Assembly (NCBI RefSeq): GCF_005871205.1
Contig: NZ_SWKM01000011.1
Span: 496,001-560,000 of the forward strand
DNA from: Marinobacter alexandrii
GTDB lineage: Bacteria > Pseudomonadota > Gammaproteobacteria > Pseudomonadales > Oleiphilaceae
Direction: 5' to 3'
Length of the DNA stretch: 64,000 nt
Shown: positions 16,740 through 26,332 of the stretch, one piece after another
How the letters are laid out: every line of letters starts with the position of its first letter
How positions within the stretch are numbered: position 1 is the first letter of the stretch
Made by a program: the position numbers and the translations under genes
The notes under the pieces: generated by a model
The model's database searches: none
Told to the model about the DNA's origin: nothing
What the model saw: the letters and a program-made list of their open reading frames with translations, nothing else

Positions 16740-17212
16740 GAACGGTCATCCGATGGAGCATGCCCCGAGCGGGGCTGTTCGGTGCCCTCGGGCTCGGCGC
16801 CGGGAGTGGGTTCGTGTTCAGGCGCCGCGGCGGACTCGGCCGATGGCGTCGGCTCATCGCCGTTTTCGGGCGATTTCGTGGCCACACGACGGGTCGCCGG
16901 GGCCGGGCGTGAGCTCTGGTGGTCGCTGTGCGGCATGATCATGTGTTCGTAACGCTTGGCATCGTCGAGCGCACCGCGCACGCTCTTCTGGACGTCTTCG
17001 AGTCCTACATCGCCGGCTTTGCGCAGTTCTTCCCGTAGCTCTTCGGCCTTGAGCTGGCGATCCAGCTCCGAGGTGAACTGGCTTACCATGCGCCGGGCAC
17101 CGCCAATCCACCGCCCGGCAGCTCGGGCAGCGGTAGGCAGGCGCTCGGGGCCGAGCACCAACAGAGCAATGACGCCGCAGATCAGCAGTTCAAGAAAGCC
17201 AATATCGAACAT
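16736..17212 (-). CDS. tatB: Sec-independent translocase subunit TatB
   Basis: The single-pass partner of TatC in substrate recognition. The 158-residue product begins MFDIGFLELLICGVIALLVLGPERLP, showing the membrane helix and the GPERLP hinge specific for TatB, then an amphipathic helix and a long Pro/Glu/Ala-rich tail that is poorly conserved in the family. It lies between tatA (11 bases upstream) and tatC (overlapping). Confidence 0.95.
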   Translation of the reverse strand: MFDIGFLELLICGVIALLVLGPERLPTAARAAGRWIGGARRMVSQFTSELDRQLKAEELREELRKAGDVGLEDVQKSVRGALDDAKRYEHMIMPHSDHQSSRPAPATRRVATKSPENGDEPTPSAESAAAPEHEPTPGAEPEGTEQPRSGHAPSDDRS

Positions 17213-17223
17213 TCAGCCTGGTC

Positions 17224-17460
17224 TCAGCTGTGGGACTTGTCCCGTGGCTTTTCTTCGGGTTTGGCCGGCTGGCCCTTCGCGTCGGTATCTTCTTCCAGGG
17301 AGTCCGGGTCAGCGGCCTTGCTGTCCTCGTCGTTCATGGATTTCTTGAAACCACGGATTGCACCGCCCAGGTCGGTGCCGATGTTGCGCAGCTTCTTGGT
17401 TCCGAACAACAGAATCACGATGCCGAGTACGATAAGGAGCTGCCAGATACTGATGCCCAT
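17224..17460 (-). CDS. tatA: Sec-independent translocase subunit TatA
   Basis: The pore-forming Tat subunit. It has 78 residues beginning [20 protein letters not shown], then the [10 protein letters not shown] hinge and an amphipathic helix with [11 protein letters not shown], followed by an acidic/lysine tail. The glycine hinge and short length separate it from TatB. It is 89 bases downstream of hisE, the largest gap in this array, which leaves room for a promoter of its own. Confidence 0.95.
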   Translation of the reverse strand: MGISIWQLLIVLGIVILLFGTKKLRNIGTDLGGAIRGFKKSMNDEDSKAADPDSLEEDTDAKGQPAKPEEKPRDKSHS

Positions 17461-17549
17461 GATGGGGTCCTCGTTTTAAGTTGTCGCTACACCGTAGTGT
17501 ACGTTAACAGATCGGATTGACGTTAATCTCCCGATCAGTCTGTTTTCCC

Positions 17550-17879
17550 TTATTGGTCCCGGGAGGCTTTCTCTTCCAGTCCGGACAGGTCGAAACGCCG
17601 GGCCAGTTCATCCAGGACTTCGTCCGGGCCAAGGCCGAGCCGGGACAGCATCACCAGGCTGTGAAACCACAGGTCTGCGGTCTCGTAGACCACGTTCGAG
17701 GTGTCACCCGAGTGCTCCGCGTCCTTGGCGGCCAGCAGAGTCTCGGTGCATTCCTCACCGACTTTTTCCAGAATCTTGTTCAGGCCTTTGGCATGCAGGC
17801 TGGCCACGTAGGACGTGTCCGGATCGGCCTGTTTGCGCGCTTCCAGTACCTGTGCCAGTTGTTGCAATACGTCACTCAC
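17550..17879 (-). CDS. hisE: Phosphoribosyl-ATP diphosphatase
   Basis: Hydrolyses phosphoribosyl-ATP to phosphoribosyl-AMP, the second step of histidine synthesis. The 109-residue MazG-like helical protein carries [15 protein letters not shown] and the [14 protein letters not shown] metal-binding helix. HisE and HisI are separate proteins here rather than the fused HisIE of enterics, the usual state in pseudomonads and relatives. It is 12 bases after hisI. Confidence 0.95.
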   Translation of the reverse strand: MSDVLQQLAQVLEARKQADPDTSYVASLHAKGLNKILEKVGEECTETLLAAKDAEHSGDTSNVVYETADLWFHSLVMLSRLGLGPDEVLDELARRFDLSGLEEKASRDQ

Positions 17880-17891
17880 CGTCGGAACTCC

Positions 17892-18308
17892 TTATTTGCT
17901 GCCGTAGATGGCGTCGGGGTCTTTGATCACCGGATCAACGCTGACCCACTGACCGTCTTCCAGGCTGCGATAGAAGCAGCTGCGTCGGCCGGTGTGGCAG
18001 GCAATGCCGCCCATTTGTTCCACCTTGAGCACGATGACGTCTTCATCGCAATCCAGACGGATATCCTTGATGACCTGCTGGTGGCCAGAGGATTCACCCT
18101 TGCGCCAGAGTTTGCCACGGGAGCGGGACCAGTACACTGCCTGGCCCTCAAGAGCTGTCAGCCGAAGCGATTCCCGGTTCATCCAGGCCATCATCAGGAT
18201 ATCGCCAGTGGCCGCATCCTGGGCGATGGCGGGCACCAGTCCATCGTCGGTCCAGCGGATGACATCCAGCCAGTCGGGGTTGTCGACATTATCGGGGGAA
18301 TCTTTCAT
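17892..18308 (-). CDS. hisI: Phosphoribosyl-AMP cyclohydrolase
   Basis: Opens the adenine ring of phosphoribosyl-AMP, the third histidine step, as a zinc enzyme. The 138-residue product has the family core: [42 protein letters not shown] with metal-binding aspartates and cysteine, and [11 protein letters not shown] with further cysteine ligands. It lies 41 bases downstream of ubiB and 12 upstream of hisE. Confidence 0.95.
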   Translation of the reverse strand: MKDSPDNVDNPDWLDVIRWTDDGLVPAIAQDAATGDILMMAWMNRESLRLTALEGQAVYWSRSRGKLWRKGESSGHQQVIKDIRLDCDEDVIVLKVEQMGGIACHTGRRSCFYRSLEDGQWVSVDPVIKDPDAIYGSK

Positions 18309-18349
18309 TTTTGTGAATCCTGAATTCTCAATGCTGAATCAATAATCAG

Positions 18350-19993
18350 TTAGCGACTTCCGCGCAGCACCAGGCCGCCTGCTCCGGCCAACAGTAGCCA
18401 GCTCCAGATCGGCACGTCGGCGACCCAGGCCTGGGCTTCCGGTTGGGTGCCCAGCACCGCCACGGCGATCAGAACGCCGGCAGTCAAACCGCGTCGCCAG
18501 CGGCGTTCCGCGCGTCTTTGCTGTTCCTGAAGCAGTTCCAGTGTAGCTTGATTCTGTTGCTCGGTGGGGCCGGACTGGCGCAGTTGCAGCAGCGCATCGT
18601 GCACCAGTTGCGGCATCTCCGGCGACTGTTCCAGCCAAGAGGGCAGGTGTGTTTGCAGTGACTTGATCAGTCCGGACGGGCCTATCCGACGGCGCATCCA
18701 GCTTTCCAGATACGGTTGCGCGGTGCTCCACAGGTCCAATTCGGGGTAAAGCTGGCGACCCAGGCCTTCCACGTTCAGCAGTGTCTTCTGGAGCAGAACC
18801 AGCTGAGGTTGCACCTCCATGTTGAAGCGGCGTGCAGTCTGGAACAGGCGCAGCAGGAAGTGACCAAAGGAAATGTCCTTCAGTGGCTTCTCGAAGATCG
18901 GTTCGCACACGGTGCGGATGGCAGCCTCAAACTCGTTGACCCGGGTATCCGGTGGCACCCAGCCGGACTGGACGTGCAATTCGGCGACCTGGCGGTAGTC
19001 ACGGCGGAAAAACGCCAACAGGTTGCGGGCCAGGTAGCTCTGGTCGTCCGGTGCGAGGGTGCCAACAATGCCGAAATCGATGGCGATGTATTTCGGATCA
19101 GCAGGGTTGCTCACGTCCACAAAGATGTTGCCCGGGTGCATGTCGGCGTGGAAGAAGCTGTCTCGGAACACCTGGGTAAAGAAGATTTCCACGCCTTTTT
19201 CGGCCAGCACCTTCATGTTCACGCCGGCGGCGTTCAGGGCCGGCACGTCGGCAATGGGTATGCCGTGGATGCGCTCCATCACCAGCACCGACTTGCGGGT
19301 GTAGTCCCAGTCGATGAAGGGGATGTAAATCAGTGATGAGTTCTCGAAATTGCGGCGCAGCTGGCTGGCGTTGGCGGCCTCGCGCTGCAAATCCAGCTCG
19401 TCGTGAATGGTGGAGTCGTAGTCTTCGACCACCTCCACCGGGTGCAGGCGCCGGCCTTCAGACCAGTATTTCTCCAGAAGACCGGCCATCAGGTACATCA
19501 GGGCCAGGTCCTGACGAATAACCCGTTCGATCCCCGGACGCAGGACCTTCACCACAACCTTCTGGCCATTGGGTAGGGTGGCGCCATGCACCTGGGCCAC
19601 TGAGGCCGAGGCAATCGGATCCGGCGTGAAGTCCTGGAACAGCTCAGCCACCGGGGCTCCAAGCGACGACTCGATGATGGTGCGGGCAACGTCGCTGGGG
19701 AAGGGAGGAACCCGGTCCTGCAGGTTTTTCAGGGACTCGGCCATGTCGTCTGGCAGCAAGTCGCGCCTCGTCGACAGGATCTGGCCGAACTTCACGAACA
19801 CCGGCCCCAGCTCCTCCAGCGCCAAGCGCAGTCGGTCGCCCCGGTCTAATTTCGGCTTGGGAAACAGGTGCCAGGGCGCGAGCAGGAAAAACACCTTCAG
19901 CGGTGCCGGCAACTCCGCCAAGGGCAAAAACGTATCCAGCCGGTATCGGCAGAACACCCAGGCGATTCGGATCAGTCGTTGCAGGCGGGTCAC
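18350..19993 (-). CDS. ubiB: Ubiquinone biosynthesis ATPase/kinase-like protein UbiB
   Basis: Atypical ABC1/ADCK-family protein that supports ubiquinone synthesis, probably by ATP-driven handling of membrane intermediates. The 547-residue product shows the family KxGQ motif in [16 protein letters not shown], the alanine-rich loop in [14 protein letters not shown], the VVVKVLRPG lysine strand and the [19 protein letters not shown] catalytic region. Two C-terminal membrane segments ([10 protein letters not shown] and [14 protein letters not shown]) anchor it. It overlaps ubiJ by four bases; the order ubiE-ubiJ-ubiB is the standard operon. Confidence 0.95.
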   Translation of the reverse strand: MTRLQRLIRIAWVFCRYRLDTFLPLAELPAPLKVFFLLAPWHLFPKPKLDRGDRLRLALEELGPVFVKFGQILSTRRDLLPDDMAESLKNLQDRVPPFPSDVARTIIESSLGAPVAELFQDFTPDPIASASVAQVHGATLPNGQKVVVKVLRPGIERVIRQDLALMYLMAGLLEKYWSEGRRLHPVEVVEDYDSTIHDELDLQREAANASQLRRNFENSSLIYIPFIDWDYTRKSVLVMERIHGIPIADVPALNAAGVNMKVLAEKGVEIFFTQVFRDSFFHADMHPGNIFVDVSNPADPKYIAIDFGIVGTLAPDDQSYLARNLLAFFRRDYRQVAELHVQSGWVPPDTRVNEFEAAIRTVCEPIFEKPLKDISFGHFLLRLFQTARRFNMEVQPQLVLLQKTLLNVEGLGRQLYPELDLWSTAQPYLESWMRRRIGPSGLIKSLQTHLPSWLEQSPEMPQLVHDALLQLRQSGPTEQQNQATLELLQEQQRRAERRWRRGLTAGVLIAVAVLGTQPEAQAWVADVPIWSWLLLAGAGGLVLRGSR

Positions 19994-20631
19994 GGGTTCT
20001 CCGGTTCGTCAGTAGGGGCGCGGTTGCCAATCTGGTCGATGCGCGCGGCAAGGCGTTCAGTGCGGAGGTTAAGTTCGTCGATGTCCGCGAACGTGGCTTC
20101 CAGTTCGCGCCGGCCGGGGAGGGCACGGCTTTCCTCGTGCACGTATTCCTCGATATTGGCGTTCAGCGCCTGAAAGGCGTTGCGGCTCCATTTCACCGCC
20201 CCGCGAACCCGTTGGCCCAGAAAATGCGCGGGCACGTCACCGATGTGTCGGGCCATGGCCGCTTCCCAGTCCGGGTTAAGCTGATTCAGGGCGCGTTGTA
20301 GCTGGTGTGCCAGTGCGGTATCGCCCTCCACCTGCAACCGGCCATCGCTGAACACCCGATCATCACCGAGTGCCAGTGCCGCCAGGGCAATGGGCTTGCC
20401 CTGGATTTCCAGTCCCGGCGTTTCCGGTGGCTGGCTGCTGACCTGAACCCGACTGCCCGTGGTGTGCAGTGTGTAGGCCAGAGGCAGTGGCGCGGTAATG
20501 GTCACCCGGACCGGGGCATTCAATGCGGTCAGTAGCGCCCGACGGCCTGCCGGATCAAGTTCCAGGGCCTGGTTCAGCGCGCCTTCGATGATGGCGGTTA
20601 CCGCAGCGAGCAGGGTCGGCCCGGGAAACAT
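19990..20631 (-). CDS. ubiJ: Ubiquinone biosynthesis accessory factor UbiJ (SCP2 domain)
   Basis: A 213-residue accessory protein that carries hydrophobic ubiquinone intermediates within the Ubi complex. The N-terminal half is an SCP2-like lipid-binding domain ([34 protein letters not shown]). The C-terminal part is helical and charged ([22 protein letters not shown]), as in E. coli UbiJ. The start touches the ubiE stop by one base and the end overlaps ubiB. Confidence 0.9.
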   Translation of the reverse strand: MFPGPTLLAAVTAIIEGALNQALELDPAGRRALLTALNAPVRVTITAPLPLAYTLHTTGSRVQVSSQPPETPGLEIQGKPIALAALALGDDRVFSDGRLQVEGDTALAHQLQRALNQLNPDWEAAMARHIGDVPAHFLGQRVRGAVKWSRNAFQALNANIEEYVHEESRALPGRRELEATFADIDELNLRTERLAARIDQIGNRAPTDEPENP

Positions 20632-21422
20632 CAGGGCTTGATTCCCACGTGCAGGGCAACAATGCCGCCGGTCATGTTGTAGTACTTGCAGCCTACCAGA
20701 CCGGCGTTTTCCATCATGCCCTTCAGGGTGTCCTGGTCGGGATGCATGCGGATGGATTCGGCCAGGTACTTGTAGCTTTCGCTGTCGCCGGCAATCAATT
20801 GGCCCATCAGCGGCAGGGCGGTAAACGAGTAGGTGTCGTAGGCTTTGCTCAGCAGCGGGTTAGTCGGCTTGGAGAACTCAAGGATCATCAGCTTGCCGCC
20901 GGGTTTGAGAGCCCGGGTCATGTCGCGCAGGGCTTGGTCCTTGTCGGTGACATTGCGCAGGCCAAAGGCAATGGAAACCGCATTGAAGCTGTTGTCAGGA
21001 AACGGCAGATGCTCGGCGTCGGCCTGAACATACTCAATGTTGCCGGCGTAGCCGCGATCCACCAGCCGGCCACGGCCCACTTTCAGCATGGACGCGTTAA
21101 TATCGGCCAGTACCACCTTGCCGGACGGGCCTACAAGGTCGGAAAACTTCATGGTGAGATCGCCGGTGCCACCGGCAATGTCGAGCACCTGGTGGCCCGG
21201 ACGAACACCCGAGAGTTCAATGGTGAAACGTTTCCACAGGCGGTGAATACCCATGGACATCAGGTCGTTCATGAGGTCGTATTTACCAGCTACGCTGTGG
21301 AATACGTCCGCCACCTGGCTCGCTTTCTGGCTCTTGGGCACATCCCGAAAACCGAAATGGGTGACGTCATCCTGGCCCTGGCTGTTCTGGGCCTGATTGG
21401 CCGGCGTTTGCTGCTCGCTCAT
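20631..21422 (-). CDS. ubiE: Ubiquinone/menaquinone C-methyltransferase
   Basis: SAM-dependent C-methyltransferase of the quinone pathway. The 263-residue product has the class I motif [30 protein letters not shown], and [18 protein letters not shown] with LEFSKP, all typical of UbiE. It heads the minus-strand array ubiE-ubiJ-ubiB-hisI-hisE-tatABC-rsmE. About 126 bases separate it from the divergent gene at 21549. Confidence 0.95.
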   Translation of the reverse strand: MSEQQTPANQAQNSQGQDDVTHFGFRDVPKSQKASQVADVFHSVAGKYDLMNDLMSMGIHRLWKRFTIELSGVRPGHQVLDIAGGTGDLTMKFSDLVGPSGKVVLADINASMLKVGRGRLVDRGYAGNIEYVQADAEHLPFPDNSFNAVSIAFGLRNVTDKDQALRDMTRALKPGGKLMILEFSKPTNPLLSKAYDTYSFTALPLMGQLIAGDSESYKYLAESIRMHPDQDTLKGMMENAGLVGCKYYNMTGGIVALHVGIKP

Positions 21423-21548
21423 GAGAGAAATCCTGTCTGAATCTGAACCTCGTATTCTAACCGCTGGTGGGGTCGCTACAAGGGTGGCGGCGAGTTTAAT
21501 AGCGCCCTAAACTGTAAAACCTTCCATTTTCCAAGAGAAAACTGATTT

Positions 21549-21827
21549 ATGTCCGTTATTGATGTACGCCGTCCGCATTCACTGGACAAGGAGCATGCTC
21601 GGGAAGCTGCTGAAAACCTGGCGAAAGATCTGTCCGAGCAGTTCGACGTGAACTATCAGTGGGAGGGGGATCTGCTCCGGTTCAAGCGCAGTGGCATTAA
21701 GGGTCAGCTCGACATCAGTCATGCCGACCTGCACATCCATCTTGAGCTCGGCATGATGCTCCGCCCGTTCAAGTCCCGGATCGAACAGGAAATCAACTCA
21801 CAGCTGGACCAGATGCTGAAGGCCTGA
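21549..21827 (+). CDS. Polyhydroxyalkanoic acid system family protein
   Basis: A 92-residue cytoplasmic protein beginning MSVIDVRRPHSLDKEHAREAAE. It resembles the small PHA_gran_rgn family proteins often found near phasin or PHA genes, with the pattern YQWEGDLLRFKRSGIKGQLDI and a C-terminal IEQEINSQLDQML helix. The function is unproven. No PHA synthase or phasin gene lies nearby; the neighbour is ubiE. A good ribosome-binding site precedes the ATG (AAGAGAA). Confidence 0.75.
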   Translation: MSVIDVRRPHSLDKEHAREAAENLAKDLSEQFDVNYQWEGDLLRFKRSGIKGQLDISHADLHIHLELGMMLRPFKSRIEQEINSQLDQMLKA

Positions 21828-21844
21828 GGCTGCGGTAGCCGGGG

Positions 21845-22594
21845 TCAGAGATCGGCCGGTAGCCGGAACGGCTCGGAATGGCCTGCAAGGATATTATCCA
21901 TCACCCGCTGTTCCCGGCTCACCAGTCGCTCAATCAGTGAGTCGACATCGTCCATGGCGCGAAAGGCCATGAAGCCCCGGTGCATGAACCCGTGCAGGTC
22001 GGCTAGTCCGGCCATGTCGGCCGGTGCCTTGGTCATGGACAGGAGCCAGCCCAGGGTCCGGTTGCGCACGTAGCGATCCAGTTGCAAACCAACGTCTTCA
22101 ATCAGCTCGAGCTGACGCCCACGCAACGGTAGTTGTCGGCTCTGGCGAAAGGCTTCGCAGTACTGGGCCACGGTCAGGCTATCGGCGGGAATCTGTGCCT
22201 CGCGCAGCTGTTCGGCCAGCTCCAGGTCCAGTTGCTGGGTTATCAGGTTCAGCTCCACCAGGCGTGCCAGGGTGCCCAGGAGGTGGTCCGGCAACCATTT
22301 CACCATTTTCGGAAACACCCGATCGATGTTGTCGTCCCGGCCGGTCATGGCGGAAGGCGCGTACAGGTCGGACAGTAGAAACTCGAGGCCAGTGTGGTAG
22401 CCCGGGTGCTCGTACAGATCCTGGTGGGTGGTTTTCAGCCGTTGCGCCTGCCAGTCGGCGACTTCAACGGTATCTGCCAGCAGCGGATGCGCGGCTTTGT
22501 GCTGGCGGAAATCGTGATACGCCAGCAACAGATGACGAAGCAGGCGCCCATTGTCGGTGGTGACTTCGGTGGCGACCAGGCGCTTGCGGTACAT
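21845..22594 (-). CDS. Conserved helical protein of unknown function (FFLEELY-motif type)
   Basis: A 249-residue soluble, helix-rich protein with no signal peptide. The segment HTGLEFLLSDLYAP resembles the FFLEELY motif that names a family of uncharacterised gammaproteobacterial proteins. Conserved-looking stretches follow (VFPKMVKWLPDHLLGTLARLVELN and the C-terminal MHRGFMAFRAMDDVDSLIE). No catalytic motif is visible. It is convergent with the PHA-like gene and stands alone as a transcription unit. Confidence 0.65.
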   Translation of the reverse strand: MYRKRLVATEVTTDNGRLLRHLLLAYHDFRQHKAAHPLLADTVEVADWQAQRLKTTHQDLYEHPGYHTGLEFLLSDLYAPSAMTGRDDNIDRVFPKMVKWLPDHLLGTLARLVELNLITQQLDLELAEQLREAQIPADSLTVAQYCEAFRQSRQLPLRGRQLELIEDVGLQLDRYVRNRTLGWLLSMTKAPADMAGLADLHGFMHRGFMAFRAMDDVDSLIERLVSREQRVMDNILAGHSEPFRLPADL

Positions 22595-22666
22595 GGGAAA
22601 CAGGCTCCGTTTAACTAACCGTGGGGCAGAAGCCGGGTAGTTTAACGAAGGTTCGCCCGCAGGACA

Positions 22667-23590
22667 CTAGCCCTGGGAGGCTACCGGCAGGGTTTCGAGA
22701 CTGGGTAGCCATTCTTTGCTGTCGAGGGTGATGAAGTGACTCGGTGCCTCGGTTTCAATAATGCGCATGGTAGTCGGGCTATGACGGGCGCTGGCCAGCA
22801 TGGCAGTACGGTCGAGAATGCGATCCACGGCCGGGATCAGAAAGGTGCCATGACGGATGTTGTTGTACACGCTGGTGTCGGTGCGCTCCATCCAGTCCAT
22901 GATGTCCTCGATGTTGCGAACAATGGTCAGGTGGTCCTTGGTGGCTGAGAACAGATTGCTCAGAAGCTGTTTCTTGCGCGGGTTCATCTTGCCAAAGAAG
23001 GTCTGGCCATAGGCAGAAGAGGGCGCGGAGTTGATCAGGCGAATCAGCCAGGGCCACATTCCGTGGCTGACTGGTTCCAGCAGCGTCGTTACCAAGGCAT
23101 GAATCTTGGCCTGGGGCAGCACCGGCGCTTCCAGCACCACTTCCACATCCTCATACAACTCCGGCCACTGATTCATCGCCTCCAGGATCACCGCTCCACC
23201 CCGGGAGTGTCCGTGAATGCGGATGTTCCGGGTGGTCGGCAGGTTGGCGAGCGCCTGGTTCAGGATGCAGGCATCGTATTCAATGGTGCCTTCGAGGTGC
23301 TTGATCGGCACTTCCCAGTGCGGTGTTTCCGGGGTCATGCCGTTTACCGGGATGTGGTAGTTGCTGCAGGTCAGCAGGATCAGTTCGGTGGTGGGAGCTT
23401 CGTAGGCCTGGGTGAAGTAACAATGGTTTTCCAGGAATCCGTGGACACCGACAACGGTCACCTGGGCTTCGCCACTGTGATTGCGAACTGAGACAGCGCC
23501 CTTGCCAACGCGATAAACGCGGCCAGAAAACATCTCTGAGTAAGCGTTTTCGATGGGTTTGATCAGTTTGCGAACATGGCTCGCTTTCAT
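22667..23590 (-). CDS. Alpha/beta hydrolase, unknown substrate
   Basis: A 307-residue protein with an alpha/beta hydrolase fold. VVGVHGFLENHCYF forms the oxyanion-hole region, and IRIHGHSRGGAVILEAM is the nucleophile elbow with Ser129 in G-H-S-R-G-G. The C-terminal SHFITLDSKEW supplies a probable catalytic histidine. There is no signal peptide, so it is cytoplasmic. It is divergent from the wax ester synthase gene across 335 bases; a lipase or esterase role in neutral-lipid turnover is tempting but unproven. Confidence 0.7.
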   Translation of the reverse strand: MKASHVRKLIKPIENAYSEMFSGRVYRVGKGAVSVRNHSGEAQVTVVGVHGFLENHCYFTQAYEAPTTELILLTCSNYHIPVNGMTPETPHWEVPIKHLEGTIEYDACILNQALANLPTTRNIRIHGHSRGGAVILEAMNQWPELYEDVEVVLEAPVLPQAKIHALVTTLLEPVSHGMWPWLIRLINSAPSSAYGQTFFGKMNPRKKQLLSNLFSATKDHLTIVRNIEDIMDWMERTDTSVYNNIRHGTFLIPAVDRILDRTAMLASARHSPTTMRIIETEAPSHFITLDSKEWLPSLETLPVASQG

Positions 23591-23925
23591 TGTTACTCTC
23601 CCGACCAGCGTATTATTGGCCTGCTATTGATATTAGACGCTGTTGGAAACTCGGTATTACAGTCTGTTGTACTCCGAACCCGAGTTGTTTGTATTGGCTC
23701 GGCTAACAGTATCTACGCTTGATTGGGGCCAATCGATGACTCTTTAGTGGTATTTGGTAACCATCGACCCGGAACTTAGGTCGATTTTAGGTCGAAAAGT
23801 CGTTAACCGGTAACTATTTGTAATTTTGTGCATGACAGTGTCGATGGAGACGTTGCAACTTGTCTGGCACAATGCGGAGTTCGGTTTTTACGTAGCTTCA
23901 TCCATTTCCCCAGGGACGACCAGGT
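23591..23925. other. Divergent promoter region with a 9-bp direct repeat
   Basis: This AT-enriched spacer serves the hydrolase gene (minus) and the wax ester synthase gene (plus). TTAGGTCGA occurs at 23776-23784 and again at 23787-23795, 11 bases apart, i.e. one helical turn. A third partial copy, AAGTCG, follows at 23797. The pattern is that of an activator or repressor binding one face of the DNA. No gene is apparent. Confidence 0.5.
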
Positions 23926-25353
23926 TTGAGTCACGAGCAATCGCATCTTCTTTTGCCTGCGGATTCGGCCTGGCTGGCCTTGGAACGGCCGGAAAACCCG
24001 ATGACCATCACGGTCATGCTGCGGGTGGACGGGCTCACCGCACCGCGATTGCGGGAATTCCTGCAGGTGTACTGGCTGGCTTGGGAGCGATTCCGTTTCA
24101 TGCCGGTGCAACGCTCGCCCGGTTGGTGGTGGGAGCAGGATCCGGTGTTTGATCTCAAACATCATCTGGATGTGGTACTTGATCGTTTCAGCCCCGACGA
24201 GCTCCAGGACTGGGTGTCGGCGCGCCTGAACCAGCCTCTTCCCCTGTACCGCCCACGCTGGAAATTCTGGCTGGCCCCCAATGCCGAGGGCGGCGCCGCG
24301 CTCCTCCTGCGCCTGCATCACTGTTACGCCGATGGACTGTCCTTGCTGGGTATATTTGATCGGCTGTGTCCGCCATCGCCACAGCAGCATCCAGCGCTGT
24401 ATGGCGCCGCTGAAACTCCGCAACTGGCCCGTTGGAGCGCCGCCGCCAAGGCCTGGCTGGAGCGGCTGGTCGCGAACGAAACGGCGACACGGGGTGAGGT
24501 GGGTGTCACCGACGTAGAAGCCCCGGCGACGGACCGGATGCAGCAGGCGGGGCGATCGTTGGAGCGCGTTGCCGCCAATGGCCTGAAATTGCTGAATGAG
24601 ATCAGTGAATTTCTGGTTGAGCCGGCGGATACGCCATCCGATCTGAAGCGGCCATTGCTGGGCCGGCGTCAGTGCCGCTGGTCAGAACCGGTACCCCTGG
24701 CGCGCTTCCGATCGGTGGCGGACGCCACCAGCGTCACCATTAACGATGTCCTGCTCAGTTGTGTTGCCGCGGCAGTCCGCAGCCGGCTCGGAATTGAGGC
24801 CGCTGAGCTGGACGATGCGGTGCTGCACGCGGCGGTGCCGGTGGATATTCGGTCCAGGTTGCCGGCCGACCTGCAACCGGAGTCCGGCTCCCTCGGCAAC
24901 TATTTCGGCACTGTATTTGTGCCCTTGCCGGTGGACGGTGAAAGTCCGCTGGAGCGTCTGTACCGGATTAAACACGAAACCCGCCGGCTGAAGAAAAGCT
25001 GGCAGCCGGGTATCGCCTGGGGGCTGGTGGCCAGCGCTTCGGCAATTCCGGAGCCCTGGCGGCAGCCGGTGGCCGATGTGTTCTACCGCAAGGCCAGTGC
25101 GGTGGTGTCCAACGTTCCGGGTACGCCAGAGACCCGTTACATGGCCGGCTGTCGTATTACCGAGCAGATGTTCTGGGTACCCCAGGCCGGCGATATCGGC
25201 CTGGGCGTCAGCATCGTCAGCTACGCTGGCCAGATCCAGTTCGGGGTGGTTGCCGACGAGGCGATCATGGCCGATCCCAGCGAGTTCCTGGCCGACTGCC
25301 TGCAGGAACTTCAGTGCTTCCCGCATGGGCGCTGGCCTCAAGGCGGATTGTAA
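23926..25353 (+). CDS. Wax ester synthase / diacylglycerol acyltransferase (WS/DGAT)
   Basis: Transfers fatty acyl groups from acyl-CoA to fatty alcohols or diacylglycerol, making storage wax esters or triacylglycerol at the membrane. The 475-residue product carries the catalytic HHxxxDG motif as HHCYADG (residues 131-137). The second domain has TINDVLLSCVAAAVRSRLG and the conserved SNVPGT segment. The start is TTG 23926 (MSHEQSHLLLPAD...). The family is characteristic of Marinobacter, Acinetobacter and actinobacteria; genomes usually hold several copies, so substrate preference cannot be assigned. Confidence 0.9.
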   Translation: MSHEQSHLLLPADSAWLALERPENPMTITVMLRVDGLTAPRLREFLQVYWLAWERFRFMPVQRSPGWWWEQDPVFDLKHHLDVVLDRFSPDELQDWVSARLNQPLPLYRPRWKFWLAPNAEGGAALLLRLHHCYADGLSLLGIFDRLCPPSPQQHPALYGAAETPQLARWSAAAKAWLERLVANETATRGEVGVTDVEAPATDRMQQAGRSLERVAANGLKLLNEISEFLVEPADTPSDLKRPLLGRRQCRWSEPVPLARFRSVADATSVTINDVLLSCVAAAVRSRLGIEAAELDDAVLHAAVPVDIRSRLPADLQPESGSLGNYFGTVFVPLPVDGESPLERLYRIKHETRRLKKSWQPGIAWGLVASASAIPEPWRQPVADVFYRKASAVVSNVPGTPETRYMAGCRITEQMFWVPQAGDIGLGVSIVSYAGQIQFGVVADEAIMADPSEFLADCLQELQCFPHGRWPQGGL

Positions 25354-25443
25354 AAACGTTTACATTCTGGGGCAGGTCTTTCGATTAGACTCCGGATGTC
25401 ATGCCGCCGGGCCCGACCAACAACAATAACGAGGAGTCTCAAC

Positions 25444-26313
25444 GTGGAGACCAGTCCGCTGATTTCGATCGGCCTGCCCATTTCACTGTTTATCATCATG
25501 GTGGGCATTGGCCTCACGCTGACCCTTCGGGATTTCGGCCAGGTCACGCGCAACCCACGCAGCATTGTCGTGGGCACTATTGCCCAGATCCTGCTGATGC
25601 CTCTGGTGGCCTTTGCCATTGCGCCATTCCTTGGCCTGGCGCCGGCCCTGGCGGTTGGCCTGGTTATCATTGCTGCCTGTCCGGGTGGAACCACTTCAAA
25701 TCTGTTCGTGCTGCTGGCCCGTGGCCACATTGCGCTGTCGATCCTGCTGACGGTCTCTGCCAGCTTGATTACCATCATCACCCTGCCGTTTTTCACCAAT
25801 TACGCCCTGCAGATGTACTTCGGAGAAGCAGCTAACATCTCGCTGCCGGTGGGCAAAACCATTGCCATGCTGGTGGTGATCGTGCTGCTGCCCGTGGCCC
25901 TGGGTATGTTCATCCGGACCAAGGCACCGGCGAAAGCTCAGAAAGCCGAAGGCATCGTTAGCATCTTTGGCGGATTCGTCTTGCTGCTGCTGATTATCGC
26001 CCTGCTGTGGGGGTCCCGGGAGCGGTTGCCGGAGTTGCTGGCCCAAGCTGGACCGGCGGCGTTTCTGTTGAATCTGACCGGTATCGTGATTGGGCTTGGG
26101 CTGAGCCGGCTGGCGGGCCTGTCCCAGAGAGAGTCCCTGGCCATTGCCGTGGAGTTGGGCATCAAGAACGGCACCATCGCCCTGATGGTGACGCTGACCC
26201 TGCTGGAATCCAGCGAGATGTCGATACCGGCAGTGGTTTACAGTGTGCTGATGTATGGCTTTGGCTGCATTCTGATCGCCATGGGCCGCCGCCTGGTGCC
26301 GGTGCCCCAGTAA
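25444..26313 (+). CDS. Bile acid:sodium symporter family transporter
   Basis: A 289-residue inner-membrane protein with about nine or ten helices. It shows the BASS/SBF family signature PGGTTSNLFVLLARGHIALSI and a later ELGIKNGTIALMVTL, equivalent to the substrate/sodium-binding crossover regions. The start is GTG 25444 with GAGGAG upstream; residues encoded before it do not fit. Bacterial members carry various organic anions, so the substrate is unknown. It follows the wax ester synthase gene by 90 bases on the same strand. Confidence 0.85.
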   Translation: METSPLISIGLPISLFIIMVGIGLTLTLRDFGQVTRNPRSIVVGTIAQILLMPLVAFAIAPFLGLAPALAVGLVIIAACPGGTTSNLFVLLARGHIALSILLTVSASLITIITLPFFTNYALQMYFGEAANISLPVGKTIAMLVVIVLLPVALGMFIRTKAPAKAQKAEGIVSIFGGFVLLLLIIALLWGSRERLPELLAQAGPAAFLLNLTGIVIGLGLSRLAGLSQRESLAIAVELGIKNGTIALMVTLTLLESSEMSIPAVVYSVLMYGFGCILIAMGRRLVPVPQ

Positions 26314-26332
26314 GCGGCCACATCGGGTTGGG

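Noticed and set aside
15951..16952. A 333-codon plus-strand frame over tatC and tatB
   Set aside because: Antisense to well-recognised Tat genes; its composition (His, Gln, Gly, Arg) is that of a shadow frame.
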